Assembly: GCF_900155555.1 (NCBI RefSeq)
Contig: NZ_FUHN01000008.1
Location: 442,117 to 506,116, forward strand
Reading direction: 5' to 3'
DNA from: Mobilibacterium timonense
GTDB taxonomy: Bacteria > Bacillota > Clostridia > Peptostreptococcales > Anaerovoracaceae
Length of the DNA: 64,000 nt
Shown: positions 55,476-64,000 of the stretch, in pieces
Layout: each line of letters opens with the position of its first letter
How positions within the stretch are numbered: the stretch's first letter is position 1
Program-made: the position numbers and the translations under genes
The notes under the pieces: generated by a model
What the model was told of the DNA's origin: nothing
The model's database searches: none
Seen by the model: only the letters and a program-made list of their open reading frames with translations

Positions 55476-56177
55476 TCACTTTTCCCGGTGCGCGTCGATG
55501 TAGTTCGTCACCTCGCCCCTGTACTTTTCCGCTTCAGGTGTCCCCGGCGGGATTATGGAGTGGTCGATGAGCACCCTGATGGTGTCGTACAGATATGGCT
55601 TGTACTCGCTGAAGGTCACCGGCTCACCCTTGAGAATGATGTTGTAGCAGGTGGAGTTTATCATTTCCAGGATGGTGAATATGAGCAACATCGGCTCGCG
55701 GATGGCGATGTCTTCCTTGGCGAATTCCTCCATGAGGAACTGCTGGAAGCTACCTATCTCCTCGTTGTCTTTTGCGGCACTGGAGGAGTTCACCAGCATG
55801 CCCCAGCTGAGGTTCTTGGAGATGAACTTCAGGAGCGCAATGTCCTTTGACAGGTAATTTATCACGTAGTCGGTGATGAAGATTATCTTGTCCGTGATGG
55901 TCATGGCCGGTGCGCCGGCCTCCTCCTGTTTCTTCTCATATTTCTTCAGCTCCTGGACCGCCTTGTTCAGCAGGATCGCCGACTGGTTCACGATGAGCTG
56001 CTCGCGGATCTCCGCCTTGTCCTTGAAGTAAAGGTAAAAAGTTCCTTTTCCCACGTCGGCCTTTGCGGCGATGTTATCGATGGTGGTTTTCGAGAATCCT
56101 ACGGTGGTAAAAAGCTGGTAGGCACTCTTCAGAAGATCGTTTCTTTTCTTCCGCTTCTTTATTTCGTTCTTTCCCAT
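55476..56177 (-). CDS. TetR family transcriptional regulator
   Basis: The 233-residue product has an N-terminal TetR helix-turn-helix (FTTVGFSKTTIDNIAAKADVGKGTFYLYFKDKAEI) and a helical ligand-binding/dimerisation region. It is divergent from the MMPL transporter gene, with a 339-bp gap containing two operator-like dyads over the transporter promoter. It probably represses the export cassette until an unknown lipid or drug-like ligand binds. The ATG at 56177 is the only sensible start. Confidence 0.92.
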   Translation of the reverse strand: MGKNEIKKRKKRNDLLKSAYQLFTTVGFSKTTIDNIAAKADVGKGTFYLYFKDKAEIREQLIVNQSAILLNKAVQELKKYEKKQEEAGAPAMTITDKIIFITDYVINYLSKDIALLKFISKNLSWGMLVNSSSAAKDNEEIGSFQQFLMEEFAKEDIAIREPMLLIFTILEMINSTCYNIILKGEPVTFSEYKPYLYDTIRVLIDHSIIPPGTPEAEKYRGEVTNYIDAHREK

Positions 56178-56391
56178 TTATGTCACTCTTCCAACAGCGC
56201 TGCACACGGCACGGCCCGGAGAGCCCGGGACGCCCATGCAGACGTAACTTTTCCTAAGAAACTCTATCATTTTACTGACTGCGCGTCAAGGCGCAAAATG
56301 ACTCATATTCACAATTAGTCACTTTGATTTTGTTGAAAAATTAAGGTGCTCAAAATCAACAAAAAATAATCAAAAAAAATCCAACAAAATA

Positions 56392-56450
56392 TTGACCAAT
56401 GGTCACTAGAGTGGTATGCTCTTGAACGTAAAAAGACTGAACGTTGGTCA
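56392..56450 (+). promoter_or_regulatory. Promoter of the MMPL cassette with two TetR-type operators
   Basis: Promoter: TTGACC (56392-56397), a 17-bp spacer, TATGCT (56415-56420). Operator 1, TGACCAATGGTCA (56393-56405), is a perfect dyad covering the -35. Operator 2, TGAACGTTGGTCA (56438-56450), is an imperfect match just downstream of the expected start site. The rest of the gene-free stretch 56178-56516 is AT-rich, with a spaced TGACT/AGTCA pair (56299-56321) near tetR. Confidence 0.7.
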
Positions 56451-56516
56451 ACTATTGTAAATTTAAAGGAAATGCTGTGGAAAGGCGCATTTCAAAACTT
56501 TTGAGGGGGATGACAA

Positions 56517-58655
56517 ATGAGATTCGGCGAAAAAGTAGTAAAGCACCGACACATCATTCTGATAGTGGCAGTGCTTTTGTTGATCCCGTCCATCATCGGC
56601 ATGAAGGCCACGAGGATCAACTACGATATGCTGACTTACCTTCCTGACGACATCGAGACCATGAAGGGCCAGGAGATGCTTCAGAAGGACTTCGGAAAAG
56701 GCGGATTTTCACTGATCGTAGTTGAGAATATGAAGACCGGAGATGTCAGCAAGCTGGCGAATGAGATCAAGGACGTAAAGTACGTCGACAGCGTCGTTAA
56801 CCTGGAAGACGTGATAGACCCTACCGTTCCTCAGGAGATGTATCCGACCGAGATCAGGAAAAATCTCAAGAACAAGGATGCAAGTATGCTGGTGGTCTTC
56901 TTCAAGACTTCTACGTCTGACGACAGGACGCTGGAGGCCGTGCAGAAGATCAGAGGACTTACGAAAAAAGACGTATATGTATCGGGCCTAAGCGCCATGG
57001 TAGTGGATCTGAAGGATCTGTGCCAGCAGGAGGAGTTCAAGTACGTGGCCGTAGCGGTCATCCTTTCGCTGGCGGCAATGATGCTGCTCCTGGATTCCTT
57101 CGCAGCACCGTTCATCTTCCTGATATCCATCGGAATGGCGATCCTGTACAACATGGGAACGAACATCTTTTTCGGGGAGATATCCTACATCACGAAGGCC
57201 ATCGCCGCGGTGCTCCAGCTGGGAGTCACGATGGACTATTCCATCTTCCTGTGGCACAGCTACGCGGAGCAGCTTGGCAAGATGGGCGGAGATGAACATC
57301 GACTTGATGCCATGGCCAAGGCCATCGACGAGACCCTGACCTCGGTAACAGGTTCGTCAGTCACCACGATCGCGGGATTCCTCGCACTTTGCTTCATGAC
57401 ATATACGATGGGAAGAGACCTTGGTCTGGTAATGGCTAAGGGCTGCCTGCTCGGCGTGATCACGGCCGTAACGGTTCTGCCGTGCATGATCCTCGCTTCT
57501 GGCAAGCTCCTGAACAGAACAGTTCACCGCAGCCTGATCCCGGACTGCAGCAAGCTGGCCGAGGGACTCACCAGCCACTTCTGGATATATCTGCTGGTGT
57601 TCGCCATCCTGCTGGTGCCGGCCATCCACGGATACAACAACGAGAACGTGATCTACGATTTCACCAAGATGCTCTCCAGCAGCTCTAACGACGTGGATCT
57701 CGGACCGAGGAACTTCAGCGTATCCAACGATAAGCTCAAGGAAGACTTCGGAATAAGCACGACACACATGATCATCGCCGACTCCAGCATGTCCGACAAG
57801 GACGGCAGAGCGATGTGCGACGAGATAAAAGACCTCGACGGAGTCGAGAACGTTCTGGGGATTGATTCCTTCCTTGGAACATCGGTGCCTAAGTCGGTCC
57901 TCCCGGCGCAGCTCACAGGAAGCCTGACGGCCAAGGGACACCAGCTGATCATGGTGAACTCGGCGTACAAGGTATCCACGAACAAGTGCAACAAGCAGCT
58001 CGACCAGATCAACAGCATAGCTCACAAATACGACAAGAGCGCCATGGTAATTGGAGAGGCGGCGGCGACCAAGGATCTGATACGCATCACCGACAAGGAC
58101 TTCAAGGTCGTGAGCCTGATATCCATAGCGGCGGTGTTCGTGATAATTCTGCTGGTTCTGAGATCCGGATCCCTGCCGTTCATACTGGTGGCGACCATCG
58201 AGTTCGCCATCTACGTGAACCTGGGAATACCAGGGTATACCGGCCTTGAGCTCCCGTTCATAGTCCCGGTGTGCATCAGCACCATCCAGCTGGGGTCCAC
58301 GGTAGACTACGCGATACTGATGTCCACGAGATACAAACAGGAGAGGATGACCGGCAAGGCCAAGAGGACGGCCATAGAGATAGCCGCGAGCACCTCCATC
58401 CCATCCATACTGGTGAGCGCCATCGGCTTCTTCGCCGCTACGTTCGGAGTGTCGATCTACTCCAACATCGGCATCATCAGTACCCTGTGCCAGATGATGG
58501 CGAGAGGCGCGATCATCAGCATGCTTTCAGTAATACTGGTACTTCCGTCCCTGCTGATGGCATTGGACGGCCTGATCTGCAGGACGACAAAAGGCCTGAA
58601 GGAGGTCTACAGGAGAGATCACGAGAACGGCGGCAGCGAGGCCGCAGCACAGTAA
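56517..58655 (+). CDS. MMPL/RND family transporter
   Basis: The 712-residue product has two MMPL halves, each a large extracytoplasmic loop followed by a helical bundle. Helix blocks near residues 175-330 contain AAVLQLGVTMDYSIFLWHSYAEQ, and the second half contains the matching STIQLGSTVDYAILMSTRYKQE; the paired Asp-Tyr motifs are typical of proton-driven MMPL pumps. These proteins export lipids, surfactants or drugs. It lies 22 bp before the heptad-repeat protein gene, under the predicted TetR-controlled promoter. Confidence 0.9.
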   Translation: MRFGEKVVKHRHIILIVAVLLLIPSIIGMKATRINYDMLTYLPDDIETMKGQEMLQKDFGKGGFSLIVVENMKTGDVSKLANEIKDVKYVDSVVNLEDVIDPTVPQEMYPTEIRKNLKNKDASMLVVFFKTSTSDDRTLEAVQKIRGLTKKDVYVSGLSAMVVDLKDLCQQEEFKYVAVAVILSLAAMMLLLDSFAAPFIFLISIGMAILYNMGTNIFFGEISYITKAIAAVLQLGVTMDYSIFLWHSYAEQLGKMGGDEHRLDAMAKAIDETLTSVTGSSVTTIAGFLALCFMTYTMGRDLGLVMAKGCLLGVITAVTVLPCMILASGKLLNRTVHRSLIPDCSKLAEGLTSHFWIYLLVFAILLVPAIHGYNNENVIYDFTKMLSSSSNDVDLGPRNFSVSNDKLKEDFGISTTHMIIADSSMSDKDGRAMCDEIKDLDGVENVLGIDSFLGTSVPKSVLPAQLTGSLTAKGHQLIMVNSAYKVSTNKCNKQLDQINSIAHKYDKSAMVIGEAAATKDLIRITDKDFKVVSLISIAAVFVIILLVLRSGSLPFILVATIEFAIYVNLGIPGYTGLELPFIVPVCISTIQLGSTVDYAILMSTRYKQERMTGKAKRTAIEIAASTSIPSILVSAIGFFAATFGVSIYSNIGIISTLCQMMARGAIISMLSVILVLPSLLMALDGLICRTTKGLKEVYRRDHENGGSEAAAQ

Positions 58656-58677
58656 TTATTCTGAGGGGGATTTTAAG

Positions 58678-60504
58678 ATGAAAAAGGAAAAAGAAAAAAG
58701 GTTATCATCCGGAAAGTCTTCGGCAGCCAGGAGGCTGGGCGCAAGCACGCTGGCCGTGGCGATGATCGCCACATCTTTCATCGGAGCCGCCGGTGCGGGA
58801 ACCTTCGCTGCGTCGAAGTCTGACAGCACAGACGCGAGCAGCACCGGAAGCTACAGCGATGTTTTTTCCGAGAACAGCTCCAGCAAGAAGGACAAGAGCG
58901 AGACCGTATATGCGATCCTCGACGCGGACGGCAACAAGGAAAAGGTAGTCGTGAACGAGTGGCTCACCAACAAGTCCGGAGCCGACGAGATCAGCGACAC
59001 ATCGAACCTGAAGAAGATAGAGAACACATCCGGAGATCAGAAGTATACAAAGGATGGGGATCAGCTGACATGGAAGGCAAACGGATCTGACATCCACTAC
59101 CAGGGCAACACCGACGAGGAACTCCCTGTGAACGTGAACGTTTCCTATTACCTGAACGGCAACGAAGTATCTGCCAGCGAGATCGCCGGAAAGAGCGGCG
59201 ACGTTGAGATCCACTTCGACTACGATGTGAACAGGACCGAGGTAGTAGACGGCACATCTGTTACAAAGCCTTACACGATGGCCAGTGCAGTAGTGCTCGA
59301 CGGAACTCATTTCTCCAACATTTCCGTCAGCAACGGGAAGGTGGTAAACGACGGTAACACCAACATGTGCATCGGCGTCGCCTTCCCGGGCCTGGCCAGC
59401 AACATCGGCCTGGGGGCTTCCGGAATCAGCATCCCTGAGTCGGTGGTCGTGAAGGCTCACACCGATAACTTCCAGATAGACGGCACCTACACCGCGGCTA
59501 TGTCCGGCGTGCTGAGCGACATCAACACCTCCGGAGCCAGCGGCGTGGAGAGCAAGGTCAGCCAGCTGGAAAGCGGGCTGGATCAGCTGGTAAGCGCTTC
59601 GGACAAGCTCCTGGCAGGAACTGACGAGCTGAAGGCCGGCATCGACCAGCTGCAGGCTGGAGCTGGGACCCTGAAGAACGGAACACAGGAGCTGGCCACA
59701 GGTGCGGATCAGCTGGACAAGAGCGTGAAGTCAAGCGGGAGCGACCTGAGCTCGCAGATACTGACAGATGATCAGATCAATGCATACGGAGCACAGGCAA
59801 AGGCGATTGCAGAGGCCGACAAGGACGGTAAGATCGATGCAGGTGCGCAGCAGGTGACTGACAGCATCATGAACGACGCGGTCAAGGAGACCGTGCGCCA
59901 GTCCGTAAAACAGTCGGTAGTTGGAGTTCTGGTACAGAATGCCGGTGCTACGAGCATCGATCAGCTCCCTACAGAGGCTCAGAAAAAGATCAATGATACA
60001 GCAGATGTTATTGCAGAGAAAGCAGCCACAGAGGCCAGCACGAATACCACCGTTTCCAGCGGTATCAAGGCCGGCGTAAAGACTGCGATGACACAGACCG
60101 CCGGGACCGCCGCCAGCACAGCTACTGTCACTACGGCGACAACTTTCAATGACAAGATCAAGGCCGCAGTCCAGAAGCTCTCGGCACAGATGAGCGCCCT
60201 CTCTGAGGGTACCGGAAAGCTCAGTGCGGGAGCCAGCAAGCTGAACAGCGGAGCCGGAGACCTTTACACAGGCACTGCTAAGCTCAGCGCAGGCGCAGCC
60301 ACCCTGGACAGTGGAATGGCACAGTTCAACAAGGAAGGCATCCACGCCATGGCAGACCAGCTGAACAGTTCTCAGCTCCTGTCTATAGGCACAAGGCTCA
60401 AGGCCGTATCAGATGCAGATAAGATGGATTACCTCGTGGGAGGAAAGTCCGCAGGCATGTCTGGAGAGAGCAAGATCATCTTCAAGACGGCCGAAGTAAA
60501 ATAG
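58678..60504 (+). CDS. Secreted protein with X-X-X-Leu-X-X-Gly heptad repeats
   Basis: The 608-residue product has a signal peptide (STLAVAMIATSFIGAAGAGTFAA), a beta-rich N-terminal region, then heptad repeats of the LxxGxxxL kind (LLAGTDELKAGIDQLQAGAGTLKNG; GKLSAGASKLNSGAGDLYTG; SAGAATLDSG) separated by a helical Ala/Thr segment. Such repeats occur in YhgE/Pip-like proteins that accompany MMPL exporters. Unlike many relatives, no C-terminal membrane domain is present. Pairing with the MMPL gene suggests a periplasm-like or wall-side partner of the pump. GAGGGGG precedes the ATG. Confidence 0.8.
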   Translation: MKKEKEKRLSSGKSSAARRLGASTLAVAMIATSFIGAAGAGTFAASKSDSTDASSTGSYSDVFSENSSSKKDKSETVYAILDADGNKEKVVVNEWLTNKSGADEISDTSNLKKIENTSGDQKYTKDGDQLTWKANGSDIHYQGNTDEELPVNVNVSYYLNGNEVSASEIAGKSGDVEIHFDYDVNRTEVVDGTSVTKPYTMASAVVLDGTHFSNISVSNGKVVNDGNTNMCIGVAFPGLASNIGLGASGISIPESVVVKAHTDNFQIDGTYTAAMSGVLSDINTSGASGVESKVSQLESGLDQLVSASDKLLAGTDELKAGIDQLQAGAGTLKNGTQELATGADQLDKSVKSSGSDLSSQILTDDQINAYGAQAKAIAEADKDGKIDAGAQQVTDSIMNDAVKETVRQSVKQSVVGVLVQNAGATSIDQLPTEAQKKINDTADVIAEKAATEASTNTTVSSGIKAGVKTAMTQTAGTAASTATVTTATTFNDKIKAAVQKLSAQMSALSEGTGKLSAGASKLNSGAGDLYTGTAKLSAGAATLDSGMAQFNKEGIHAMADQLNSSQLLSIGTRLKAVSDADKMDYLVGGKSAGMSGESKIIFKTAEVK

Positions 60505-60524
60505 CCCCTCAAATTAATTCTTTA

Positions 60525-60580
60525 TAAAAGCCCCGGAAGAGAGGAAGAAATTCCGATCCGCCGGGGCTTTTAAAGTTTTT
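60525..60580 (+). terminator. Terminator of the MMPL cassette
   Basis: TAAAAGCCCCGG pairs perfectly with CCGGGGCTTTTA around a 24-nt loop and is followed by AAGTTTTTG. It can also work on the other strand. Confidence 0.85.
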
Positions 60581-60594
60581 GTTTAGTGCGTCAA

Positions 60595-60637
60595 CGCATC
60601 AACTGTCGTGTCACCGGGGACGTTTCCGGCTGATGCG
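60595..60637 (-). terminator. Possible terminator of the ROK kinase gene
   Basis: CGCATCA and TGATGCG form a 7-bp stem with an inner CCGG/CCGG pair just after the stop codon on the minus strand. The T-run is poor, so it may depend on the shared terminator at 60525-60580. Confidence 0.4.
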
Positions 60638-60639
60638 TT

Positions 60640-61626
60640 CTAAAGCACGATCTTCGCAGCGCCGTAGATCCCGGCCGCCGGGCCAAGCTCTGCCAGCTTG
60701 AACTGGGTGTCCCGGGAGGCGTGGAAGGCGTTCTCTCTGTATGATCTCTCGATGTCCTTCAGGAATGGCTCTCCCGCCAGGGATATCCCCCCGCCTATGA
60801 CAAATACCTCAGGGTCGTAAACGCAGGACACATAGGAAAGAGCTTTTCCGATAAGATGCCCCGTCTCACGGCGCACCTGCAATGCGAGCTGGTCGCCGTC
60901 TCGGGCGGCGTCGAAAACGTCTTTTGCGGTAAGACGGTCGTAGGCCATGCGCCTCAGTATGGTTGAATACTGAGGGTATTCCTTGAGGAGCGCCAGCGCT
61001 CTCTTCACGATGCCTGCGGCCGCGGCCCGCTGCTCCAGACATCCGGTGCCACCGCAGGAACACATCTCACCGCCGGCGTTCACCATCTTCATGTGGCCGA
61101 TCTCCCCGGCTGCCCCGTTGGCCCCGGTGATCAGCTCGCCGTCGTATACGATGCCAGCGCCGATGCCGGTACCGATGGTGACCATGACCTCGCTGGAGTA
61201 TCCCTTTCCCCCGCCCTGCCACATCTCGCCGAGGGCGGCGAGGTTGGAGTCGTTCTCCACGCGGATGTTGGAGAGGCCGGTGATCATCTGGAACCTTCCG
61301 GCGATGTCGGTCACGTCCCACCCCATGTTCACGCATCTGTTCACGGTGCGGTGGTCCTTCACGGCGCCGGGCACGCCGACGCCTATGCCAGCCAGGTTCT
61401 CGGGGCTCAGGCCGTGGCTCTTGAGCATCACGTGCATGGAGAGGCCCATGTGTGGGAAAAATTCATCAGGATCGGTAATGCCCTCGGTCTCGATGTTGCG
61501 CTGTTCGAGCAGGGTGCACTCGTCCTCCCGCGGGTACTTCTCGTCGTGGACCGGAGACTGGCGGAGCTGGAAAAGCCCCATCTTTGCAGTGGTCCCGCCG
61601 ATGTCGATGCCGAATGAATATTCCAT
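60640..61626 (-). CDS. ROK family sugar kinase (glucokinase-like)
   Basis: Phosphorylates a hexose, most likely glucose, with ATP. The 328-residue product has the N-terminal phosphate-binding FGIDIGGTTAKMGLF, VENDSNLAALGEMWQGGGKG with the catalytic Asp, TIGTGIGAGIVYDGELITGANGAAGEIGHM, and the zinc-binding CSCGGTGCLEQRAAA typical of ROK proteins. No helix-turn-helix, so it is an enzyme and not a repressor. AAGGAG precedes the ATG at 61626. Divergent from pstS. Confidence 0.9.
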   Translation of the reverse strand: MEYSFGIDIGGTTAKMGLFQLRQSPVHDEKYPREDECTLLEQRNIETEGITDPDEFFPHMGLSMHVMLKSHGLSPENLAGIGVGVPGAVKDHRTVNRCVNMGWDVTDIAGRFQMITGLSNIRVENDSNLAALGEMWQGGGKGYSSEVMVTIGTGIGAGIVYDGELITGANGAAGEIGHMKMVNAGGEMCSCGGTGCLEQRAAAAGIVKRALALLKEYPQYSTILRRMAYDRLTAKDVFDAARDGDQLALQVRRETGHLIGKALSYVSCVYDPEVFVIGGGISLAGEPFLKDIERSYRENAFHASRDTQFKLAELGPAAGIYGAAKIVL

Positions 61627-61667
61627 GTTCTGGCTCCTTTTCGTGATGCTGTTCGGAAAAACGATAA

Positions 61668-61707
61668 TTAACCGTGAATTAACATTAGTTGGCTTTTTGA
61701 CTTTACA
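61668..61707 (+). promoter_or_regulatory. Possible PhoP-box direct repeats upstream of pstS
   Basis: TTAACC, TTAACA, TGGCTT and TTTACA follow each other at 11, 11 and 12 bp. PhoP of Bacillus binds TTAACA-like hexamers with 11-bp spacing upstream of phosphate genes. A long leader follows, with an AAGGCC-AGA-GGCCTT-type hairpin near 61797. A clear promoter could not be assigned. Confidence 0.4.
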
Positions 61708-61875
61708 CAGTGATCTTAGAATGTCATTGAACTTGAGATGACGGATCCATCAAGAGCGAATGGGGTCATCGGTTCCGGGAGCCAGGCGTATTTGTAAGGC
61801 CAGAGGGCCTTAGTGAGCCGGCTCTAAATAAGCCAACAATATTTTAATATATTTTACTACCTAAAGGAGAAAAAA

Positions 61876-62790
61876 ATGAAAGAAACATCTAAGAGTGGAA
61901 AGAGGAGCAAAGTCTTCAAGGTATTGGCCCTCTCCTGCGTACTGGCAATGGCGGGAGCTGTATTCACAGGCTGCGGAAACAGCAGCAGTTCCTCCTCCTC
62001 AGAGAAGGTCAAGGGCACACTCACGGCTTCCGGTTCTTCCGCCCTGCAGCCTCTGGCACAGCAGGCAGCTGATGACTTCACTGCCGAGAACCCTGACGCT
62101 TCTGTTACCATCAACGGCGGCGGATCCGGCACAGGACTTCAGCAGGTTTACGATGGTTCTGTAGATATCGGAAACTCCGATGTATTCGCTGAGGAAAAGC
62201 TGGACGCATCTCAGGCTGCTGAGCTGAAGGATCACGAGGTAGCTACCATCACTGTTGCCGCAGTAGTAAACAAGGATCTGGGAGTAAAGAATCTCACGAC
62301 TGATCAGCTCACAAAGATCTTCACAGGTCAGATCACCAACTGGAAGGATGTAGGCGGTCCTGATGAGGCTATCATGCTGGTAACAAGACCTTCTTCCTCC
62401 GGAACAAGAGCGCTGTTCAAGCAGTACGCCATCGGCGGACAGGAAGAGACAGCAGGATCTCTGGAGACAGACGACTCCGGTACGCTCCTGGAGGCTGTTA
62501 AGCAGAACAAGGGTGCCATCGGATACGTTGCTCTCTCTTACCTCGTAAACGACAAGGACGTTGTAGGAGTATCCATCGACGGAGTAAAGCCAAGCCTGAA
62601 GAACACATACAACGGCAAGTACAACGTATGGGGCTATGAGCACATGTACACAAAGGGCAAGGCAAGCAAGATCGAGAAGGCTTACATCGACTTCCTCACA
62701 AGCGATGATTACGCAGAGAACGTTGAGAGCCTGGGTTACGGAGCTATTTCCAAGATGAGCGACAAGGCCATCAAGAACCACGATAAATAA
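61876..62790 (+). CDS. pstS: Phosphate ABC transporter substrate-binding lipoprotein
   Basis: The 304-residue product is a lipoprotein (lipobox FTGC after LSCVLAMAGAV) with a Ser-rich linker and the PstS-type phosphate-binding fold: TASGSSALQPLAQQAADDF, INGGGSGTGLQQVYDGSVDIGNSDVF, IFTGQITNWKDVGG and TRPSSSGTRALFKQYA. It captures phosphate outside the cell and delivers it to PstCA. AAAGGAG precedes the ATG. Confidence 0.96.
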   Translation: MKETSKSGKRSKVFKVLALSCVLAMAGAVFTGCGNSSSSSSSEKVKGTLTASGSSALQPLAQQAADDFTAENPDASVTINGGGSGTGLQQVYDGSVDIGNSDVFAEEKLDASQAAELKDHEVATITVAAVVNKDLGVKNLTTDQLTKIFTGQITNWKDVGGPDEAIMLVTRPSSSGTRALFKQYAIGGQEETAGSLETDDSGTLLEAVKQNKGAIGYVALSYLVNDKDVVGVSIDGVKPSLKNTYNGKYNVWGYEHMYTKGKASKIEKAYIDFLTSDDYAENVESLGYGAISKMSDKAIKNHDK

Positions 62791-62823
62791 GCCAACCAAA
62801 CACATTATCCATAACAAGTCAGG

Positions 62824-62851
62824 GGCGCGGGGCACATAAGGGTCCCGCGCC
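62824..62851 (+). other. GC-rich hairpin between pstS and pstC
   Basis: GGCGCGGG and CCCGCGCC form a perfect 8-bp stem with a 12-nt loop, followed by only TTT. It is probably a processing or partial-termination element that keeps pstS expression above that of the permease genes. Confidence 0.6.
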
Positions 62852-62922
62852 TTTGGCCAGTGTTGAGTGAGTGTTCAAAGTGTTCTGCCAGCATACAGCT
62901 GGTGCTTAGGAGGAAAGACAAC

Positions 62923-63813
62923 ATGTTCAAAAAGGAATATCTGGGACGGGGGATAGTCACCGTCTGCGGAATATTCATAATCGCCCTTACGCTTGCCATC
63001 AGCGTATTTCTGCTGGTAAAGGGAACCGGGGTGTTCACACAGTTTCACCACAGCGTAGCCGAATTCCTGTTTTCAGACAACTGGGCGCCTAAAGACGTTC
63101 CGGGAGAGGGCGGCGGCCACATCGGAGCCAGCATTTACATCATGGGTTCCCTGATGACCTGTGGACTTGCCCTTCTCATAGCCGTGCCCTTCAGCCTTGC
63201 GGGAGCAATATTCATTGCGGAGATCTCCCCTCGCCTGGGGTCAAGAATTCTCCAGCCTGCCATCGAGATCTTCGTAGGGATCCCTTCGGTAGTCTACGGC
63301 TGGGTAGGACTCACCATTCTGGTGCCGTTCATCAGAGACAAGCTTCACGCACCTATGGGAGGATATTCGGTGCTGGCAGCGGGAATAGTACTCGCGATCA
63401 TGATCTTCCCTACTATTGCAACGGTTGCAGCGGACGCCCTGAGGGCTGTGCCCGACTCCTACAGACAGGCGGCCTACGGTCTGGGATCCACCCGCTGGCA
63501 GCTGATCTACAAGGTGTCGGTCCCTGCGGCAAAATCAGGGATCTTCACGGGAATAATTCTCGGCCTGTCCAGGGCGTTCGGAGAGACCCTTGCGGTGGCG
63601 ATGGTCATCGGAAAGACCAGAGTATTTCCTAAGGGCATCCTTTATCCAACCAACAACCTGACTGCAGCCATCGCCGCAGATATGGGAAATACAGCAAACG
63701 GCGGAGAGTACAACATGGCTCTGTGGGCCATGGCTCTCCTGCTCCTGATCATTTCCCTGGCCTGCATCGTGGTCATCCACCTGCTGGCCCGCTCAGGAGA
63801 GAAAGACAAATAG
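62923..63813 (+). CDS. pstC: Phosphate ABC transporter permease PstC
   Basis: Membrane subunit of the high-affinity phosphate transporter. The 296-residue product has six predicted helices, with VAEFLFSDNWAP before the first periplasmic-side block, the loop ISPRLGSRILQPAIEIFVGIPSVVYGW, and the ABC-coupling EAA-like loop AYGLGSTRWQLIYKVSVPAAKSGI. The ATG at 62923 has AGGAGG upstream; a longer reading from 62860 lacks a site. Confidence 0.95.
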   Translation: MFKKEYLGRGIVTVCGIFIIALTLAISVFLLVKGTGVFTQFHHSVAEFLFSDNWAPKDVPGEGGGHIGASIYIMGSLMTCGLALLIAVPFSLAGAIFIAEISPRLGSRILQPAIEIFVGIPSVVYGWVGLTILVPFIRDKLHAPMGGYSVLAAGIVLAIMIFPTIATVAADALRAVPDSYRQAAYGLGSTRWQLIYKVSVPAAKSGIFTGIILGLSRAFGETLAVAMVIGKTRVFPKGILYPTNNLTAAIAADMGNTANGGEYNMALWAMALLLLIISLACIVVIHLLARSGEKDK

Positions 63814-63822
63814 GAGGAGTTC

Positions 63823-64000
63823 ATGAACGAAAACAGTTCCAGGTACAAGAGAGTAAGAGGCGTGGACAAGTTCATGACCGGAGTGTTCTACGGGATCGGA
63901 GGGTTCTTCATACTCCTGCTCATCGTCCTTGCCGCCTACATCATAGTAAAAGGCATCACAAGCATATATCCGGGGGTCTTCAGCTTTACCAGCATGGGGA
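63823..64000 (+). CDS. pstA: Phosphate ABC transporter permease PstA (5' part only)
   Basis: The first 59 codons lie in the window. The product begins MNENSSRYKRVRGVDKFMTG, followed by a membrane helix (GIGGFFILLLIVLAAYIIVKG) and SIYPGVFSFTS, as in PstA. It starts 9 bp after the pstC stop with a GGAGGAG ribosome binding site. The gene continues beyond the window; pstB and phoU are expected to follow. Confidence 0.88.
   Translation, partial: MNENSSRYKRVRGVDKFMTGVFYGIGGFFILLLIVLAAYIIVKGITSIYPGVFSFTSMG

Overview
This is the origin region of a Bacillota (Firmicutes) chromosome, most likely class Clostridia. The evidence is the gene order rpmH-rnpA-yidD-yidC-jag-mnmE-mnmG-rsmG-parA-parB facing dnaA-dnaN-recF-gyrB-gyrA, a perfect pair of Bacillus-type parS sites, an electron-bifurcating NfnAB pair, RNase M5, an LTA-synthase-like protein, a DUF1385 protein and gram-positive surface anchors. 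By eye the DNA is fairly GC-rich for this group. I cannot name the genus. No rRNA, tRNA, CRISPR array, prophage or transposase gene was seen.

Layout. From 1 to 39.4 kb nearly everything is on the minus strand (left replichore). In transcription order this holds the rpmH-to-jag translation/membrane-insertion operon; mnmE, mnmG, rsmG, parA and parB with two parS sites; c-di-AMP phosphodiesterase, L9, replicative helicase, a DnaD-type protein and an M23 peptidase; DivIC-like protein, RNase M5, KsgA and an LTA-synthase-like enzyme; and then rho, DUF1385, prmC, ddl, a hydrolase, proC, a surface protein, nfnAB, rpmE and prfA. Only aroB breaks the polarity. The presumed oriC is split: DnaA boxes lie on both sides of dnaA (39.5-39.8 kb and 41.1-41.3 kb). 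From 39.8 kb on, most genes are on the plus strand: dnaA-dnaN-recF, gyrB-gyrA, a nitroreductase, dtd, rpsF-ssb-rpsR, a cyclodeaminase-like protein, a MATE transporter, an MMPL/heptad-repeat export cassette with a divergent TetR regulator, and the start of a pst phosphate operon. plsC, tetR and a ROK kinase are on the minus strand there.

Unusual content. (1) A gene-free element of about 410 bp occurs twice (4.4 and 54.9 kb). Each copy carries two copies of one 44-nt module at almost identical spacing. It looks like an undescribed structured RNA or a non-autonomous repeat. (2) PrmC carries an extra N-terminal region of about 545 residues. (3) A DnaD-family protein ends in what looks like the N-terminal zinc module of a DnaC/DnaI helicase loader, without the AAA+ ATPase. 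(4) Rho has a charged, AT-hook-bearing N-terminus in place of the usual helical domain. (5) Four hairpins in a row lie between rho and aroB. (6) Two surface proteins have non-LPXTG anchors, and one lacks the expected thioester glutamine. (7) The GdpP-like enzyme has no membrane segments.
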